From Enterobacter sp. R1(2018) (GTDB lineage: Bacteria > Pseudomonadota > Gammaproteobacteria > Enterobacterales > Enterobacteriaceae), in contig NZ_RCAA01000032.1 of assembly GCF_003628475.1 (NCBI RefSeq), forward strand, positions 1-35,105: DNA of 35,105 bases. The letters are read 5' to 3'. The first letter of the stretch is position 1, and each line of letters opens with the position of its first letter. A program made the position numbers and the translations under genes. Shown here in pieces: positions 1 to 7,791 of this stretch. Under the pieces are notes generated by a model. The model did no database searches, was not told where the DNA came from, and saw nothing but the letters and a program-made list of their open reading frames with translations.

Positions 1-74
1 CCGCATTTCTTATGTACGGCCCCATGTATTTTCAACTTTCCCTTCCGAGGATCTGGCGAGAAGCCGGATAAACT

Positions 75-1412
75 ATGTTAAACAGTATTTTAGTAATACT
101 TATTCTTATTTCCGTCAGTGCTTTTTTCTCTATTTCCGAGATCTCGCTGGCCGCTTCCCGCAAAATCAAACTCAAGCTGCTGGCTGATGAGGGCAATCTT
201 AACGCGCAGCGCGTGCTGAAAATGCAGGAAAGTCCCGGCATGTTCTTTACCGTGGTGCAGATAGGCCTTAACGCGGTGGCGATTCTCGGCGGTATCGTCG
301 GCGACGCGGCGTTCTCACCGGCGTTTAAAAGCGTTCTGGAGCGCTTCTTCTCACCGGAGATGGCCGACCAGCTCAGCTTTATGATCTCCTTTACCCTCGT
401 TACCAGCCTGTTCATCCTGTTTGCAGACCTCACTCCGAAACGCATCGGTATGATTTCGCCTGAATCTGTTGCTTTGCGAATCATCAACCCGATGCGCTTC
501 TGTCTGTTTATCTTCCGCCCGCTGGTATGGTTCTTCAACGGCCTGGCAAACGTCATTTTCCGCATTTTCAAACTGCCGATGGTGCGTAATGACGATATCA
601 CCTCCGATGATGTGTACGCGGTGTTTGAAGCCGGCGCGCTGGCTGGCGTGCTGCGTAAGCAAGAGCACGAGCTGATTGAAAATGTGTTTGAACTGGAATC
701 CCGTACCGTACCCTCTTCGATGACATCGCGGGAGAACATCATCTGGTTCGATCTGCATGAAGAAGAGCAAAGCCTGAAGAACAAAATCGCCGAGCATCCG
801 CACTCCAAGTTCCTGGTATGCAACGGTGATATCGACCATATCGTCGGCTACGTGGACTCCAAGGAGCTGCTGAACCGCGTGCTGGGCAACCAGAGCATGG
901 CGCTGAACAGCGGCGTGCATCTGCGCAACACGCTGATTGTGCCGGATACGTTGACGCTCTCCGAAGCGCTGGAAAGCTTCAAAACGGCGGGGGAAGATTT
1001 TGCGGTCATTATGAATGAATACGCGCTGGTGGTCGGCATCATCACGCTAAACGACGTCATGACCACGCTGATGGGCGATCTGGTAGGTCAGGGCATGGAA
1101 GAACAAATTGTCGCCCGCGACGAAAATTCCTGGCTGGTTGAAGGCGGTACGCCGATTGACGACGTGATGCGCGTGCTGGATATCGACGAGTTCCCGCAGT
1201 CCGGCAACTACGAAACCATAGGCGGCTTTATGATGTTTATGCTGCGCAAAATCCCGAAGCGCACCGACTCGGTGAAGTTTTCGGGCTATAAGTTCGAGGT
1301 GGTGGATATCGATAATTACCGTATCGATCAGCTGCTGGTGACGCGCATCGACAATAAGCCAAACCCGCTGGCGTCGAAGCTGCCGGATGCCGAAGAGCAA
1401 AGCGCGGTTTAA
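75..1412 (+). CDS. ytfL: YtfL/PaeA, inner-membrane CNNM/CBS-domain protein (polyamine export)
   Basis: A 445-residue inner-membrane protein of the UPF0053 (DUF21) family, close to E. coli YtfL (about 447 residues), which has been reported as PaeA, a cadaverine/putrescine exporter. Residues 1 to about 180 are the DUF21/CNNM membrane domain, starting with a hydrophobic segment (LVILILISVSAFFSISE) and carrying the family's small-residue motif SISEISLAASR. A CBS pair lies at about 200-330 (including VGYVDSKELL and VVGIITLNDVM), and a CorC/HlyC-type C-terminal domain ends at about 425 (WLVEGGTPIDDVMRVL). The start ATG at 75 gives the expected N-terminus, although its Shine-Dalgarno is weak. It converges on ytfK, with a hairpin terminator between them. 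In K-12 msrA lies divergently upstream; that gene would be outside this window. The function comes from the family, not from this sequence. Confidence 0.93.
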   Translation: MLNSILVILILISVSAFFSISEISLAASRKIKLKLLADEGNLNAQRVLKMQESPGMFFTVVQIGLNAVAILGGIVGDAAFSPAFKSVLERFFSPEMADQLSFMISFTLVTSLFILFADLTPKRIGMISPESVALRIINPMRFCLFIFRPLVWFFNGLANVIFRIFKLPMVRNDDITSDDVYAVFEAGALAGVLRKQEHELIENVFELESRTVPSSMTSRENIIWFDLHEEEQSLKNKIAEHPHSKFLVCNGDIDHIVGYVDSKELLNRVLGNQSMALNSGVHLRNTLIVPDTLTLSEALESFKTAGEDFAVIMNEYALVVGIITLNDVMTTLMGDLVGQGMEEQIVARDENSWLVEGGTPIDDVMRVLDIDEFPQSGNYETIGGFMMFMLRKIPKRTDSVKFSGYKFEVVDIDNYRIDQLLVTRIDNKPNPLASKLPDAEEQSAV

Positions 1413-1440
1413 CGCGTCTTTTATAAACGCCAGAAACTTC

Positions 1441-1466
1441 AACGGCCCCATCGGGGCCGTTTTACT
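1441..1466 (+). terminator. Rho-independent terminator of ytfL
   Basis: AACGGCCCC (1441-1449) pairs with GGGGCCGTT (1453-1461) over a 3-base loop and is followed by TTTACTTT. It lies between the convergent ytfL and ytfK genes. The T-rich tail faces ytfL, so it serves ytfL best. Confidence 0.8.
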
Positions 1467-1483
1467 TTGTAACGCTTTAGGCT

Positions 1484-1690
1484 TTAAGCCATTTCCGCCT
1501 GCATACGCAGAACCTGGCGGTTTACTTCGGACATAACGGATAAATGCTGCTTATCTTTCACTTTTGGGATAAGGATTTTGCCCTTATCAAATTCAAAAGC
1601 GCCAACGTCCTTGATGTACAACCGTCCACGGAACAGGATTTTCACGTACTTCGCCACCTGAAGGGGGTTGTAACGTTGGAAAATTTTCAT
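1484..1690 (-). CDS. ytfK: YtfK (DUF1107), stringent-response modulator
   Basis: A 68-residue basic cytosolic protein, the same length as E. coli YtfK and nearly identical to it as I recall that sequence (starts [20 protein letters not shown], ends RMQAEMA). In E. coli, YtfK promotes (p)ppGpp build-up through SpoT during phosphate or fatty-acid starvation and is a known PhoB target. The start is supported by a strong Shine-Dalgarno (GGAGAG) just upstream on the minus strand. A candidate Pho box about 130 bp upstream with a phoA-like spacing to a -10 element fits phosphate control. It is single-copy, monocistronic and divergent from ytfJ. Confidence 0.93.
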   Translation of the reverse strand: MKIFQRYNPLQVAKYVKILFRGRLYIKDVGAFEFDKGKILIPKVKDKQHLSVMSEVNRQVLRMQAEMA

Positions 1691-2027
1691 TCTTCTTTCT
1701 CTCCTGCAGTGTTAACGCCCCTGCGGTTCCACAATTGGTCCGACAAAACGAGGCGAAAAAATTTGGTGCCCGAAAACTATAGTCCATATACAAACCGACA
1801 CCTAGTTTACATAACCTTATTTACCGTTTTATGACAATTTCTCAGAGTATTCTTTTCAAATGTTAACAAAATTTAGTTTAAGCATTCAAAAAGCGGCGAT
1901 ATGTGCGTTCGCCCGCAAACTGGCATTCAAGTTGCGGGACAGATGGCCATTCAGCACTTATGCTTAAAACGTCAGGGCCAAGTGGTCCGATCACCTGCAA
2001 ACCTTCTTTAAGAACAAGGAGTCAACC
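1691..2027. other. 337-bp divergent intergenic region between ytfK and ytfJ
   Basis: No gene-sized reading frame with a plausible ribosome site was seen. It holds the ytfK leader and Pho box (1804-1837), an A/T-rich core (about 1800-1895), and the ytfJ leader ending in AAGGAG ahead of the ATG at 2028. A ytfJ promoter must lie in about 1850-1990, but I could not assign its -35 and -10 elements with confidence. Confidence 0.6.
1804..1837 (-). promoter_or_regulatory. Candidate Pho box and -10 element for ytfK
   Basis: On the minus strand, TTGTCAT-AAAA-CGGTAAA (1837 to 1820) resembles the PhoB box (CTGTCAT, 4-base A/T spacer, CTGTCAT): the first heptamer matches 6 of 7 and the second about 4 of 7. 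Ten bases downstream is TAAACT (1809 to 1804), a 4-of-6 match to a -10 hexamer. The 10-bp gap is the same as in the E. coli phoA promoter. E. coli ytfK is known to be PhoB-activated; the site itself is my reading. Confidence 0.6.
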
Positions 2028-2585
2028 ATGACCCTGCGAGCTACGCTTGCGCTTACCGCCCTGCTGCTGCCGTTGATGGCTTCAGCGCATAACTTTGAAA
2101 AGAACCAGCGCGTCGCGCCGGTAGGCATTGCCGACAAAGGCGAACTCATTCTGGATAACGATAAGTTTAGCTATAAAAACTGGAATAGCGCGCAGCTGGC
2201 CGGAAAAGTTAGGGTGTTGCAGCATATCGCCGGCCGCTCCAGCGCAAAGGAGAAAAATGCCGGGCTGATTGAGGCCATCAAAGCCGCGAAGTTCCCGCAC
2301 GATCGCTACCAGACGACGACAATCGTCAATACCGATGACGCCATCGTTGGCACGGGCATGTTTGTGCGCAGCAGCATCGAGAGCAATAAAAAACAGTATC
2401 CATGGTCACAGTTTGTGGTCGACAGCAACGGCGTGGCGAAAAAAGCCTGGCAGCTGGAAGACGGCGGGTCGGCGATTGTGGTGCTCGATAAAAACGGTCG
2501 CATTCAGTACGCCAAAGACGGTTCTCTGACGCAGGCGGAAGTGCAGCAGGTGATAAACCTGCTGCGGGAATTGCTCAGTAAATAG
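2028..2585 (+). CDS. ytfJ: YtfJ family periplasmic protein, predicted thioredoxin-like fold
   Basis: 185 residues, matching the E. coli YtfJ family (about 184). It begins with a clear Sec signal peptide: basic start MTLR, hydrophobic core [11 protein letters not shown], cleavage after ASA at about residue 20, giving mature HNFEKNQ. The mature part has a thioredoxin-like layout ([19 protein letters not shown], later [16 protein letters not shown] and [15 protein letters not shown]) but the usual CxxC is absent, so a redox role is not shown. No precise function is known. An AAGGAG Shine-Dalgarno sits 8 bases before the ATG. The 3' end overlaps the end of the convergent cysQ by 11 bases. In K-12, ytfI lies near here; it is absent in this window. 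Confidence 0.9.
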   Translation: MTLRATLALTALLLPLMASAHNFEKNQRVAPVGIADKGELILDNDKFSYKNWNSAQLAGKVRVLQHIAGRSSAKEKNAGLIEAIKAAKFPHDRYQTTTIVNTDDAIVGTGMFVRSSIESNKKQYPWSQFVVDSNGVAKKAWQLEDGGSAIVVLDKNGRIQYAKDGSLTQAEVQQVINLLRELLSK

Positions 2586-3321
2586 AAACCCGGAAGCCTG
2601 GGTTTAAGAAAGACTCGCGCGGGGTATAGTCAAGCGGCTTGCCCTGCCAGTCATGGACATGCGCGCCGGCCGCGACCGCAACGGCGTGGCCTGCGGCGGT
2701 GTCCCAGATATTGGTCGGTCCAAAACGCGGATAAAGCTGCGCCTGTCCGTCCGCCACCAGGCAGAACTTCAGTGATGAGCCGATAGCGGTGGTCTGGTGC
2801 TCGCCTATCTGCTGCAGATACTCTTTCAGTTCTTCGTCGTTGTGGGCATGAGAGCGGCTAATGACCACCAGCGGTGGACGCGCATCGCGCACGTGGATCT
2901 GATTTCGCACGCCGCTCTCTTCTTTCCAGGCTTTGCCTTCCGCAGCGCTGTACATAATCTTCAGCACCGGTGCGTAAACCACGCCCAGCACGGCTTTGCC
3001 TTTCTCGATCAGCGCGATGTTAACGGTGAACTCGCCGTTACGTTTAAGGAATTCCTTCGTGCCGTCCAGCGGATCCACCAGCCAGTAGCGGCTCCATCCC
3101 TGACGGATTTCCCAGCCTTGCGGATCTTCTTCCGACAGCACCGGAATCTCCGGCGTTAAAGCCTGTAAGCCGTTGATGATAACAGTATGGGCCGCGATAT
3201 CCGCTGCGGTCACCGGTGAATCATCCAGCTTCTGGGTCGCTTCCAGCGGCTTCTCCCCTTCATAAACCTGCATGATGGCGGCTCCCGCCTCCCGCGCCAG
3301 TTGGCAAATTTGTTCTAACAT
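2575..3321 (-). CDS. cysQ: 3'(2'),5'-bisphosphate nucleotidase CysQ
   Basis: 248 residues (E. coli CysQ is 246). It hydrolyses 3'-phosphoadenosine 5'-phosphate (PAP) to AMP, clearing the by-product of sulfate assimilation, which would otherwise inhibit other enzymes. It belongs to the inositol monophosphatase-like family. Visible metal-site motifs are SEED at residues 63-66, DPLDGTKE at 83-90 and WDTAAG near residue 205. GAGGTGA precedes the ATG at a good distance. It is convergent with ytfJ (11-base overlap of the 3' ends) and divergent from cpdB, another phosphate-ester-cleaving enzyme, though the two act in different compartments. Confidence 0.95.
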   Translation of the reverse strand: MLEQICQLAREAGAAIMQVYEGEKPLEATQKLDDSPVTAADIAAHTVIINGLQALTPEIPVLSEEDPQGWEIRQGWSRYWLVDPLDGTKEFLKRNGEFTVNIALIEKGKAVLGVVYAPVLKIMYSAAEGKAWKEESGVRNQIHVRDARPPLVVISRSHAHNDEELKEYLQQIGEHQTTAIGSSLKFCLVADGQAQLYPRFGPTNIWDTAAGHAVAVAAGAHVHDWQGKPLDYTPRESFLNPGFRVSIY

Positions 3322-3451
3322 TCTTCACCTCGTATTGTGTCGCCGCACGCTGCACCGCGCGAATAACCTGTTGTTTTACTTATATCTCATTGCGTGCTGA
3401 TGCGCTATCTGTGAAGCGATTCCGGTTTCATTGCCCTGTTTTCTGGCAGAC

Positions 3452-3481
3452 TTCACATTTTTGTAAGCAACAATCTGTAAA
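3452..3481 (+). promoter_or_regulatory. Candidate sigma-70 promoter of cpdB
   Basis: TTCACA (3452-3457, 5 of 6 to the -35 consensus) is followed after 18 bases by TGTAAA (3476-3481, 4 of 6 to the -10). Transcription would begin about 35-40 bases before the cpdB ATG. It is prediction only. Confidence 0.35.
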
Positions 3482-3524
3482 TTCACTGCCTTTTGTGGCG
3501 TACCTCGAAAAAAGGACCTTAATC

Positions 3525-5456
3525 ATGATCAAGTTTAGCGCAAGCCTGCTTGCCACGCTGATCGCGGCCAGCGTAAACGCGGCCACGGTCGATCTGCGTA
3601 TTCTCGAAACTACCGATCTGCACAGCAATATGATGGACTTCGACTACTACAAAGATACGCCGACCGAGAAGTTCGGTCTGGTACGCACGGCAAGTTTAAT
3701 CAATGCCGCGCGCGGTGAAGCCGCCAACAGCGTGCTGGTCGACAACGGCGACCTGATTCAGGGCAGCCCGCTTGGCGATTACATGGCGGCGAAGGGGCTG
3801 AAAGCAGGCGAAATCCATCCGGTCTATAAAGCGCTAAACACGCTGGATTATGCGGTAGGAAACCTGGGTAACCACGAGTTTAACTATGGTCTGGACTACC
3901 TGCACAAGGCGCTGGCGGGAGCAAAATTCCCTTATGTTAACGCCAATATTATCGACGCAAAAACCAGTAAGCCGCTGTTCACGCCCTATTTAATCAAAGA
4001 AACGGCGGTCAAAGATAAAGACGGCAGAACGCAAACCCTGCGTATCGGCTATATCGGCTTTGTGCCGCCGCAGATTATGACGTGGGATAAAGCGAATCTG
4101 GACGGTAAGGTGACGGTTCAGGACATCACCGAAACGGCGAAACGCTACGTGCCTGAGATGCGAAAACAGGGCGCGGATGTAGTGATAGTGGTCGCACACT
4201 CAGGCCTTTCAAGCGACCCGTACCACGCGATGGCCGAAAACTCCGTCTATTACCTTAGCGAAGTTCCCGGCGTGGATGCGATTCTTTTCGGGCACGCGCA
4301 CGCCGTCTTCCCGGGGAAAGATTTCGCGAATATCAAAGGCGCGGATATTGAGAAAGGAACGCTTAACGGCATTCCCGCGGTGATGCCGGGAATGTGGGGC
4401 GATCACCTGGGCGTAGTGGACCTGGTGCTGAATAACGACAGCGGCGCGTGGAAGATCACCAGCAGCAAGGCGCAAGCACGTCCAATTTATGACGGCGTGG
4501 CAAAGAAATCCCTCGCGGCGGAAGATGCAAACCTGGTGAAAGTGCTGGCGCACGATCATGACGCCACGCGCGAATTTGTCAGCAAGCCTATCGGTAAATC
4601 AGCCGACAATATGTATAGCTACCTGGCGCTGGTACAGGACGATCCGACGGTGCAGGTAGTGAATAACGCCCAGCGCGCCTACGTCGAAAAGTTCATTCAA
4701 GGCGATCCGGATCTGGCGAACCTGCCGGTGCTTTCCGCCGCTGCGCCCTTTAAGGTGGGCGGACGTAAAAACGATCCGGCCAGTTTTGTTGAGGTCGAAA
4801 AAGGACAGCTGACTTTCCGAAACGCCGCCGATCTGTATCTCTACCCCAACACGCTGGTGGTGGTGAAAGCGAGCGGTAAAGAGGTAAAAGAGTGGCTGGA
4901 GTGTTCTGCCGGGCAGTTTAATCAGATTGATACCAACAGCAGCAGGCCGCAGTCGCTTATCAACTGGGACGGCTTCCGTACCTATAACTTCGACGTTATC
5001 GACGGCGTGGATTATCAGATTGATGTATCGCAACCGGCGCGCTACGACGGCGAATGCCAGCTGGTGAATCCTGATGCCGAACGTATCAAGCAGCTAACGT
5101 TTAAAGGCAAACCAATCAATCCAGACGCTACTTTCCTGGTCGCAACTAATAACTATCGCGCCTACGGCGGTAAATTCGCCGGCACCGGCGACGGCCATAT
5201 CGCTTTTGCTTCACCGGATGAAAATCGCTCGGTGGTGGCTAACTGGATAAGCTCGCAGCAAGAGATCCATCCGGCGGCGGATAACAACTGGCGCCTTGCG
5301 CCCATCCAGAGCAAGCAGAAACTGGACGTTCGCTTTGAAACCTCGCCCGGCGAAAAAGCCGCGGCATTTATCAAAGAGAAGGCCCAGTACCCGATGCAAA
5401 ACGTCGGCAATGACGATATTGGTTTCGCCCTTTATCAGCTCGATCTGAGTAAATAG
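3525..5456 (+). CDS. cpdB: Periplasmic 2',3'-cyclic-nucleotide 2'-phosphodiesterase / 3'-nucleotidase CpdB
   Basis: 643 residues (E. coli CpdB is 647). It hydrolyses 2',3'-cyclic nucleotides to 3'-nucleotides and then to nucleosides, allowing salvage of external nucleotides. The ATG at 3525 is chosen over an upstream in-frame extension because it starts a signal peptide ([20 protein letters not shown]) and has an AAAGGA ribosome site. The N-terminal metallophosphatase domain shows [29 protein letters not shown] and [10 protein letters not shown], the metal-ligand motifs of the 5'-nucleotidase family. The C-terminal half is the substrate-binding domain of that family ([20 protein letters not shown], then [13 protein letters not shown]). 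The following ytfH is convergent. Confidence 0.96.
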   Translation: MIKFSASLLATLIAASVNAATVDLRILETTDLHSNMMDFDYYKDTPTEKFGLVRTASLINAARGEAANSVLVDNGDLIQGSPLGDYMAAKGLKAGEIHPVYKALNTLDYAVGNLGNHEFNYGLDYLHKALAGAKFPYVNANIIDAKTSKPLFTPYLIKETAVKDKDGRTQTLRIGYIGFVPPQIMTWDKANLDGKVTVQDITETAKRYVPEMRKQGADVVIVVAHSGLSSDPYHAMAENSVYYLSEVPGVDAILFGHAHAVFPGKDFANIKGADIEKGTLNGIPAVMPGMWGDHLGVVDLVLNNDSGAWKITSSKAQARPIYDGVAKKSLAAEDANLVKVLAHDHDATREFVSKPIGKSADNMYSYLALVQDDPTVQVVNNAQRAYVEKFIQGDPDLANLPVLSAAAPFKVGGRKNDPASFVEVEKGQLTFRNAADLYLYPNTLVVVKASGKEVKEWLECSAGQFNQIDTNSSRPQSLINWDGFRTYNFDVIDGVDYQIDVSQPARYDGECQLVNPDAERIKQLTFKGKPINPDATFLVATNNYRAYGGKFAGTGDGHIAFASPDENRSVVANWISSQQEIHPAADNNWRLAPIQSKQKLDVRFETSPGEKAAAFIKEKAQYPMQNVGNDDIGFALYQLDLSK

Positions 5457-5491
5457 TTTCATCCCAAACGTCATCTATCGCTTTGACAGCA

Positions 5492-5884
5492 TCAGGCGTC
5501 CCGTTCGCGGGACGCCAGTACCTGCGGTAGATTTCCTTCTATCCAGTCGGCAAGCGCGGCGACTTTTTCCGCTACCTCATCGCCGAGCGGCGTCAGGCTG
5601 TATTCCACATGCGGCGGAACGACCGGATAAGATTGGCGATGCACAAAGCCATCGGACTCCAGCCACTGCAACGTTTGCGCGAGCATTTTTTCGCTCACCC
5701 CGCCCATTTTACGACGCAGCTCGCTAAAGCGATGCGTACCTCCCTGTAGCGCGACCAGAATCAGGACGCCCCAGCGGCTTGTGACGTGCTTTAACACGTC
5801 CCGCGACGGGCACTTTTCCGCAAACAGGTTGCCGTTGTGCATCTGCTCGCTTAGCGACGGCAAACTTTCCAGCGTGTCACTCAT
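5492..5884 (-). CDS. ytfH: HxlR-family transcriptional regulator YtfH
   Basis: 130 residues (E. coli YtfH about 126). It is an HxlR-type winged-helix regulator: CPSRDVLKHVTSRWGVLILVAL, then RFSELRRKMGGVSEKMLAQTLQWLESDGFV as the recognition unit and wing. A single conserved cysteine sits just before the helix (C25), the position used for quinone or thiol sensing in HxlR relatives such as YodB. It is divergent from qorB, a quinone oxidoreductase, and a symmetric dyad lies between them, so local control of qorB is the natural inference. The target has not been shown here. Its stop codon region forms a perfect 9-bp hairpin. Confidence 0.9.
   Translation of the reverse strand: MSDTLESLPSLSEQMHNGNLFAEKCPSRDVLKHVTSRWGVLILVALQGGTHRFSELRRKMGGVSEKMLAQTLQWLESDGFVHRQSYPVVPPHVEYSLTPLGDEVAEKVAALADWIEGNLPQVLASRERDA
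5495..5516. other. Perfect hairpin over the ytfH 3' end, downstream of cpdB
   Basis: GGCGTCCCG (5495-5503) pairs perfectly with CGGGACGCC (5508-5516) across a TTCG loop. There is no T-run on either side, so it is not a classical intrinsic terminator. It lies 39 bases after the cpdB stop and within the last codons of ytfH. A role as a transcript 3'-end stabiliser for cpdB is possible. Confidence 0.55.
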
Positions 5885-5907
5885 TTTATACTTACCTTTT
5901 TGTGCGT

Positions 5908-5924
5908 ACTTACTAAAAGTTAGT
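5908..5924. promoter_or_regulatory. Candidate HxlR-type operator between ytfH and qorB
   Basis: The 17-base element ACTTACTAAAAGTTAGT fits ACTnACTnnnAGTnAGT exactly, a fully symmetric dyad. It lies 24 bases before the ytfH start and 50 bases before the qorB start. Relatives such as YodB bind TACT/AGTA dyads of similar form. Binding by YtfH is inferred from position and family. Confidence 0.6.
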
Positions 5925-5974
5925 TAGGCGTGATAGTGTGGCACAACGAGTCCAAAACATTAAGGTATTTGATC

Positions 5975-6823
5975 ATGATTGCTGTTACTGGTGTATCAGG
6001 CCTGCTTGGCCGTCTTGTTGTAGAAGCGTTGCTGCAGAACGTGGAAGCTAAAAATCTGCTGGCGATTGTACGCACGCCGTCCAAGGTAAACGACCTTGCC
6101 GAGCGTGGCGTGCAGGTCCGCGGCGCGGATTACAGCGATCGAGCCGCCATGCTGCAGGCGCTGGCGGGGGTAGAAAAACTGCTGCTGATCTCTTCAAGCG
6201 AAGTGGGTCAGCGTGCCGCGCAGCACCGTAACGTGATTGAAGCGGCTCAAGCCGCAGGCGTAAAACTGATTGCCTATACCAGCCTGCTGCATGCCGATAC
6301 ATCGCCGCTTAGCCTTGCGGGCGAGCATATCGAAACCGAAAAAATGCTGAAAGCATCCGGCATCCCTTACGTCCTTCTGCGCAATGGCTGGTATACCGAA
6401 AACTACCTCGCCAGCGTGCCGCCCGCTCTGCAACACGGCGTGTTTATCGGTAGCGCAGCCGAAGGCAAAATCGCCTCTGCGGCACGTGCGGATTACGCTG
6501 CGGCGGCGGCAAAAGTGCTTACGCTTGATAATCAGGGCGGCAAAGTTTACGAGCTGGCGGGCGACCGCGGCTGGACGCTGAGCGAACTGGCGGCGGAAGT
6601 CAGCAAGCAGAGCGGCAAAAACGTGGTGTATCAAAACCTGTCGGAAGCGGATTTCAAAGCCGCGCTGCTGGGAGCGGGTTTACCAGAAGGCCTGGCCGCC
6701 ATGCTGGCAAATTCTGATATCGGCGCGTCCAAAGGCGGTCTTTTTGACGACGGCAAGCAGCTCAGCAAGCTGATTGGCCGCCCTACCACACCGCTTGAAG
6801 AGAGCGTCCGCGCCGCGCTGTAA
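5975..6823 (+). CDS. qorB: NAD(P)H:quinone oxidoreductase 2 (QorB), NmrA-like SDR
   Basis: 282 residues (E. coli QorB is 286). It is an atypical short-chain dehydrogenase of the NmrA-like group that reduces quinones with NADPH. The nucleotide-binding motif TGVSGLLG is at residues 5-12 of the protein, followed by beta-alpha units (LLAIVRTPSKV, VRGADYSDRAAML, KLLLISSSE) and the NmrA-type substrate segment (VLLRNGWYTENYL). The start is the ATG at 5975, 15 codons inside a longer frame, because it begins directly with the Rossmann strand MIAVTG and has TAAGG upstream. It is divergent from ytfH. The araC-type gene follows on the same strand 65 bases later, across a palindrome. Confidence 0.93.
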   Translation: MIAVTGVSGLLGRLVVEALLQNVEAKNLLAIVRTPSKVNDLAERGVQVRGADYSDRAAMLQALAGVEKLLLISSSEVGQRAAQHRNVIEAAQAAGVKLIAYTSLLHADTSPLSLAGEHIETEKMLKASGIPYVLLRNGWYTENYLASVPPALQHGVFIGSAAEGKIASAARADYAAAAAKVLTLDNQGGKVYELAGDRGWTLSELAAEVSKQSGKNVVYQNLSEADFKAALLGAGLPEGLAAMLANSDIGASKGGLFDDGKQLSKLIGRPTTPLEESVRAAL

Positions 6824-6845
6824 TTGTTATCTATCTGTTAAAGAC

Positions 6846-6872
6846 GGACATCCCTATACTTAAGGGATGTCC
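6846..6872. promoter_or_regulatory. 10-bp perfect inverted repeat between qorB and the araC-type gene
   Basis: GGACATCCCT (6846-6855) pairs exactly with AGGGATGTCC (6863-6872) over a 7-base loop. No T-run follows, so it is a poor terminator. It encloses a -10-like TATACT (6855-6860) and ends 3 bases before the GGAG ribosome site of the next gene. It may be an operator or an RNA structure affecting that gene's translation; I cannot decide between these. Confidence 0.5.
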
Positions 6873-6888
6873 TGACGGAGAAGATAGC

Positions 6889-7713
6889 GTGCAAGGCGTC
6901 CCTGAGCACTTCAACGATGAAAAAGATAACGCCCAGTTTCGGCACCTGCCGCATCTGCCCGGCGTTGAGCTTTATCACGCCCATATCTCACGTTACGCCT
7001 TTGAACCCCATACCCACGAAGCCTTCGGCATCGGCACCGTCACCTGGGGCGCGGAGCGTTTCCGCTATCGCGGCGCGCAGCACGTCGCCGCGCAGGATTC
7101 GCTGGTGCTGATGAACCCCGACGAGCTGCACACCGGTGAAGCGGCAACGGAAGATGGCTGGCAGTACCGTATGATTTATCTCGAACCGGCTATGCTCGAA
7201 ACCATGACCGGCGAACGCAGCTGGTGGTTTAACGAGGCGGTGACCCAGGACCCGCTGCGTTCGCGCCAGATTTCGCATCTGATCAACGGCCTGTGGAGCG
7301 CAGCGGATGCGTTGACCCAGCAGGGCCTTCTGCTTAACCTCATCGATACTTTCCGCCCCTACGCCCGCCACCAGCCAGCGGGCCAGCGGGAGGCCGCGCA
7401 CCGCTTTGACCGCATCCGCGAGTATCTGCACGACAACTACATGCGCCCGCTAACGCTTGATGAGCTGGCCGCCGTAGTGTCGCTCAGCCCGTTCCACTTC
7501 CAGCGGCAGTTCAAAGCGCATTTCCACGTCACGCCTCATCAAATGCTGATGGCTATTCGCCTGTGGTACGCCAAGCAGTTCCTGACCAATGGCGTGCCCG
7601 CAGCACAGGTGGCGGCAATGAGCGGGCTGACCGATCAGGCACATCTTACCCGCGCCTTCGCCCAGCGCTACGGCATTACGCCCGTCCGCTACCAGAAACA
7701 GGTAAGCCGCTAG
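6889..7713 (+). CDS. AraC-family transcriptional regulator
   Basis: 274 residues with a GTG start at 6889, supported by GGAGAAG 8 bases upstream. Residues about 15-100 form an AraC-type cupin sensor domain (FEPHTHEAFGIGTV, MNPDELHTGEA, DGWQYRMIYLEP). The last about 100 residues form the double helix-turn-helix: RPLTLDELAAVVSLSPFHFQ, then AAQVAAMSGLTDQAHLTRAF and RYGITPVRYQ. The gene is absent from the matching place in E. coli K-12, where ytfF lies close to qorB. It sits 78 bases before the transporter ytfF on the same strand. AraC-type genes next to DMT-family exporters often control them, so regulation of ytfF is a reasonable guess. The ligand is unknown. Confidence 0.9.
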   Translation: MQGVPEHFNDEKDNAQFRHLPHLPGVELYHAHISRYAFEPHTHEAFGIGTVTWGAERFRYRGAQHVAAQDSLVLMNPDELHTGEAATEDGWQYRMIYLEPAMLETMTGERSWWFNEAVTQDPLRSRQISHLINGLWSAADALTQQGLLLNLIDTFRPYARHQPAGQREAAHRFDRIREYLHDNYMRPLTLDELAAVVSLSPFHFQRQFKAHFHVTPHQMLMAIRLWYAKQFLTNGVPAAQVAAMSGLTDQAHLTRAFAQRYGITPVRYQKQVSR

Positions 7714-7726
7714 ATAAACCGCAAGC

Positions 7727-7735
7727 TGGTACAAT
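7727..7735 (+). promoter_or_regulatory. Candidate extended -10 promoter of ytfF
   Basis: TGGTACAAT (7727-7735) is an extended -10 (TGnTAnAAT, with TACAAT matching 5 of 6). No good -35 lies 17 bases upstream, as is tolerated for extended -10 promoters. It is 57 bases ahead of the ytfF ATG and would allow transcription independent of the araC-type gene. Confidence 0.4.
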
Positions 7736-7791
7736 ACGCCCGTCGCGTCTGCCCCTACACTCCTCGCAAAGACCTTATCTGGACGAAGAAA

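Noticed and set aside
2586-2605. Hairpin AAACCC/GGGTTT after ytfJ
   Set aside because: Short stem, no T-run, and inside the coding end of cysQ; not a supported terminator.
3410-3425. CRP-like half-site TGTGA-N6-TCCGG upstream of cpdB
   Set aside because: It sits near -70 of the candidate promoter, a class I distance, but the right half matches the consensus at only two positions, so it is not listed as a site.
3390-3524. 45-codon N-terminal extension of cpdB
   Set aside because: It would place the signal peptide internally; the ATG at 3525 has a ribosome site and a normal signal peptide.
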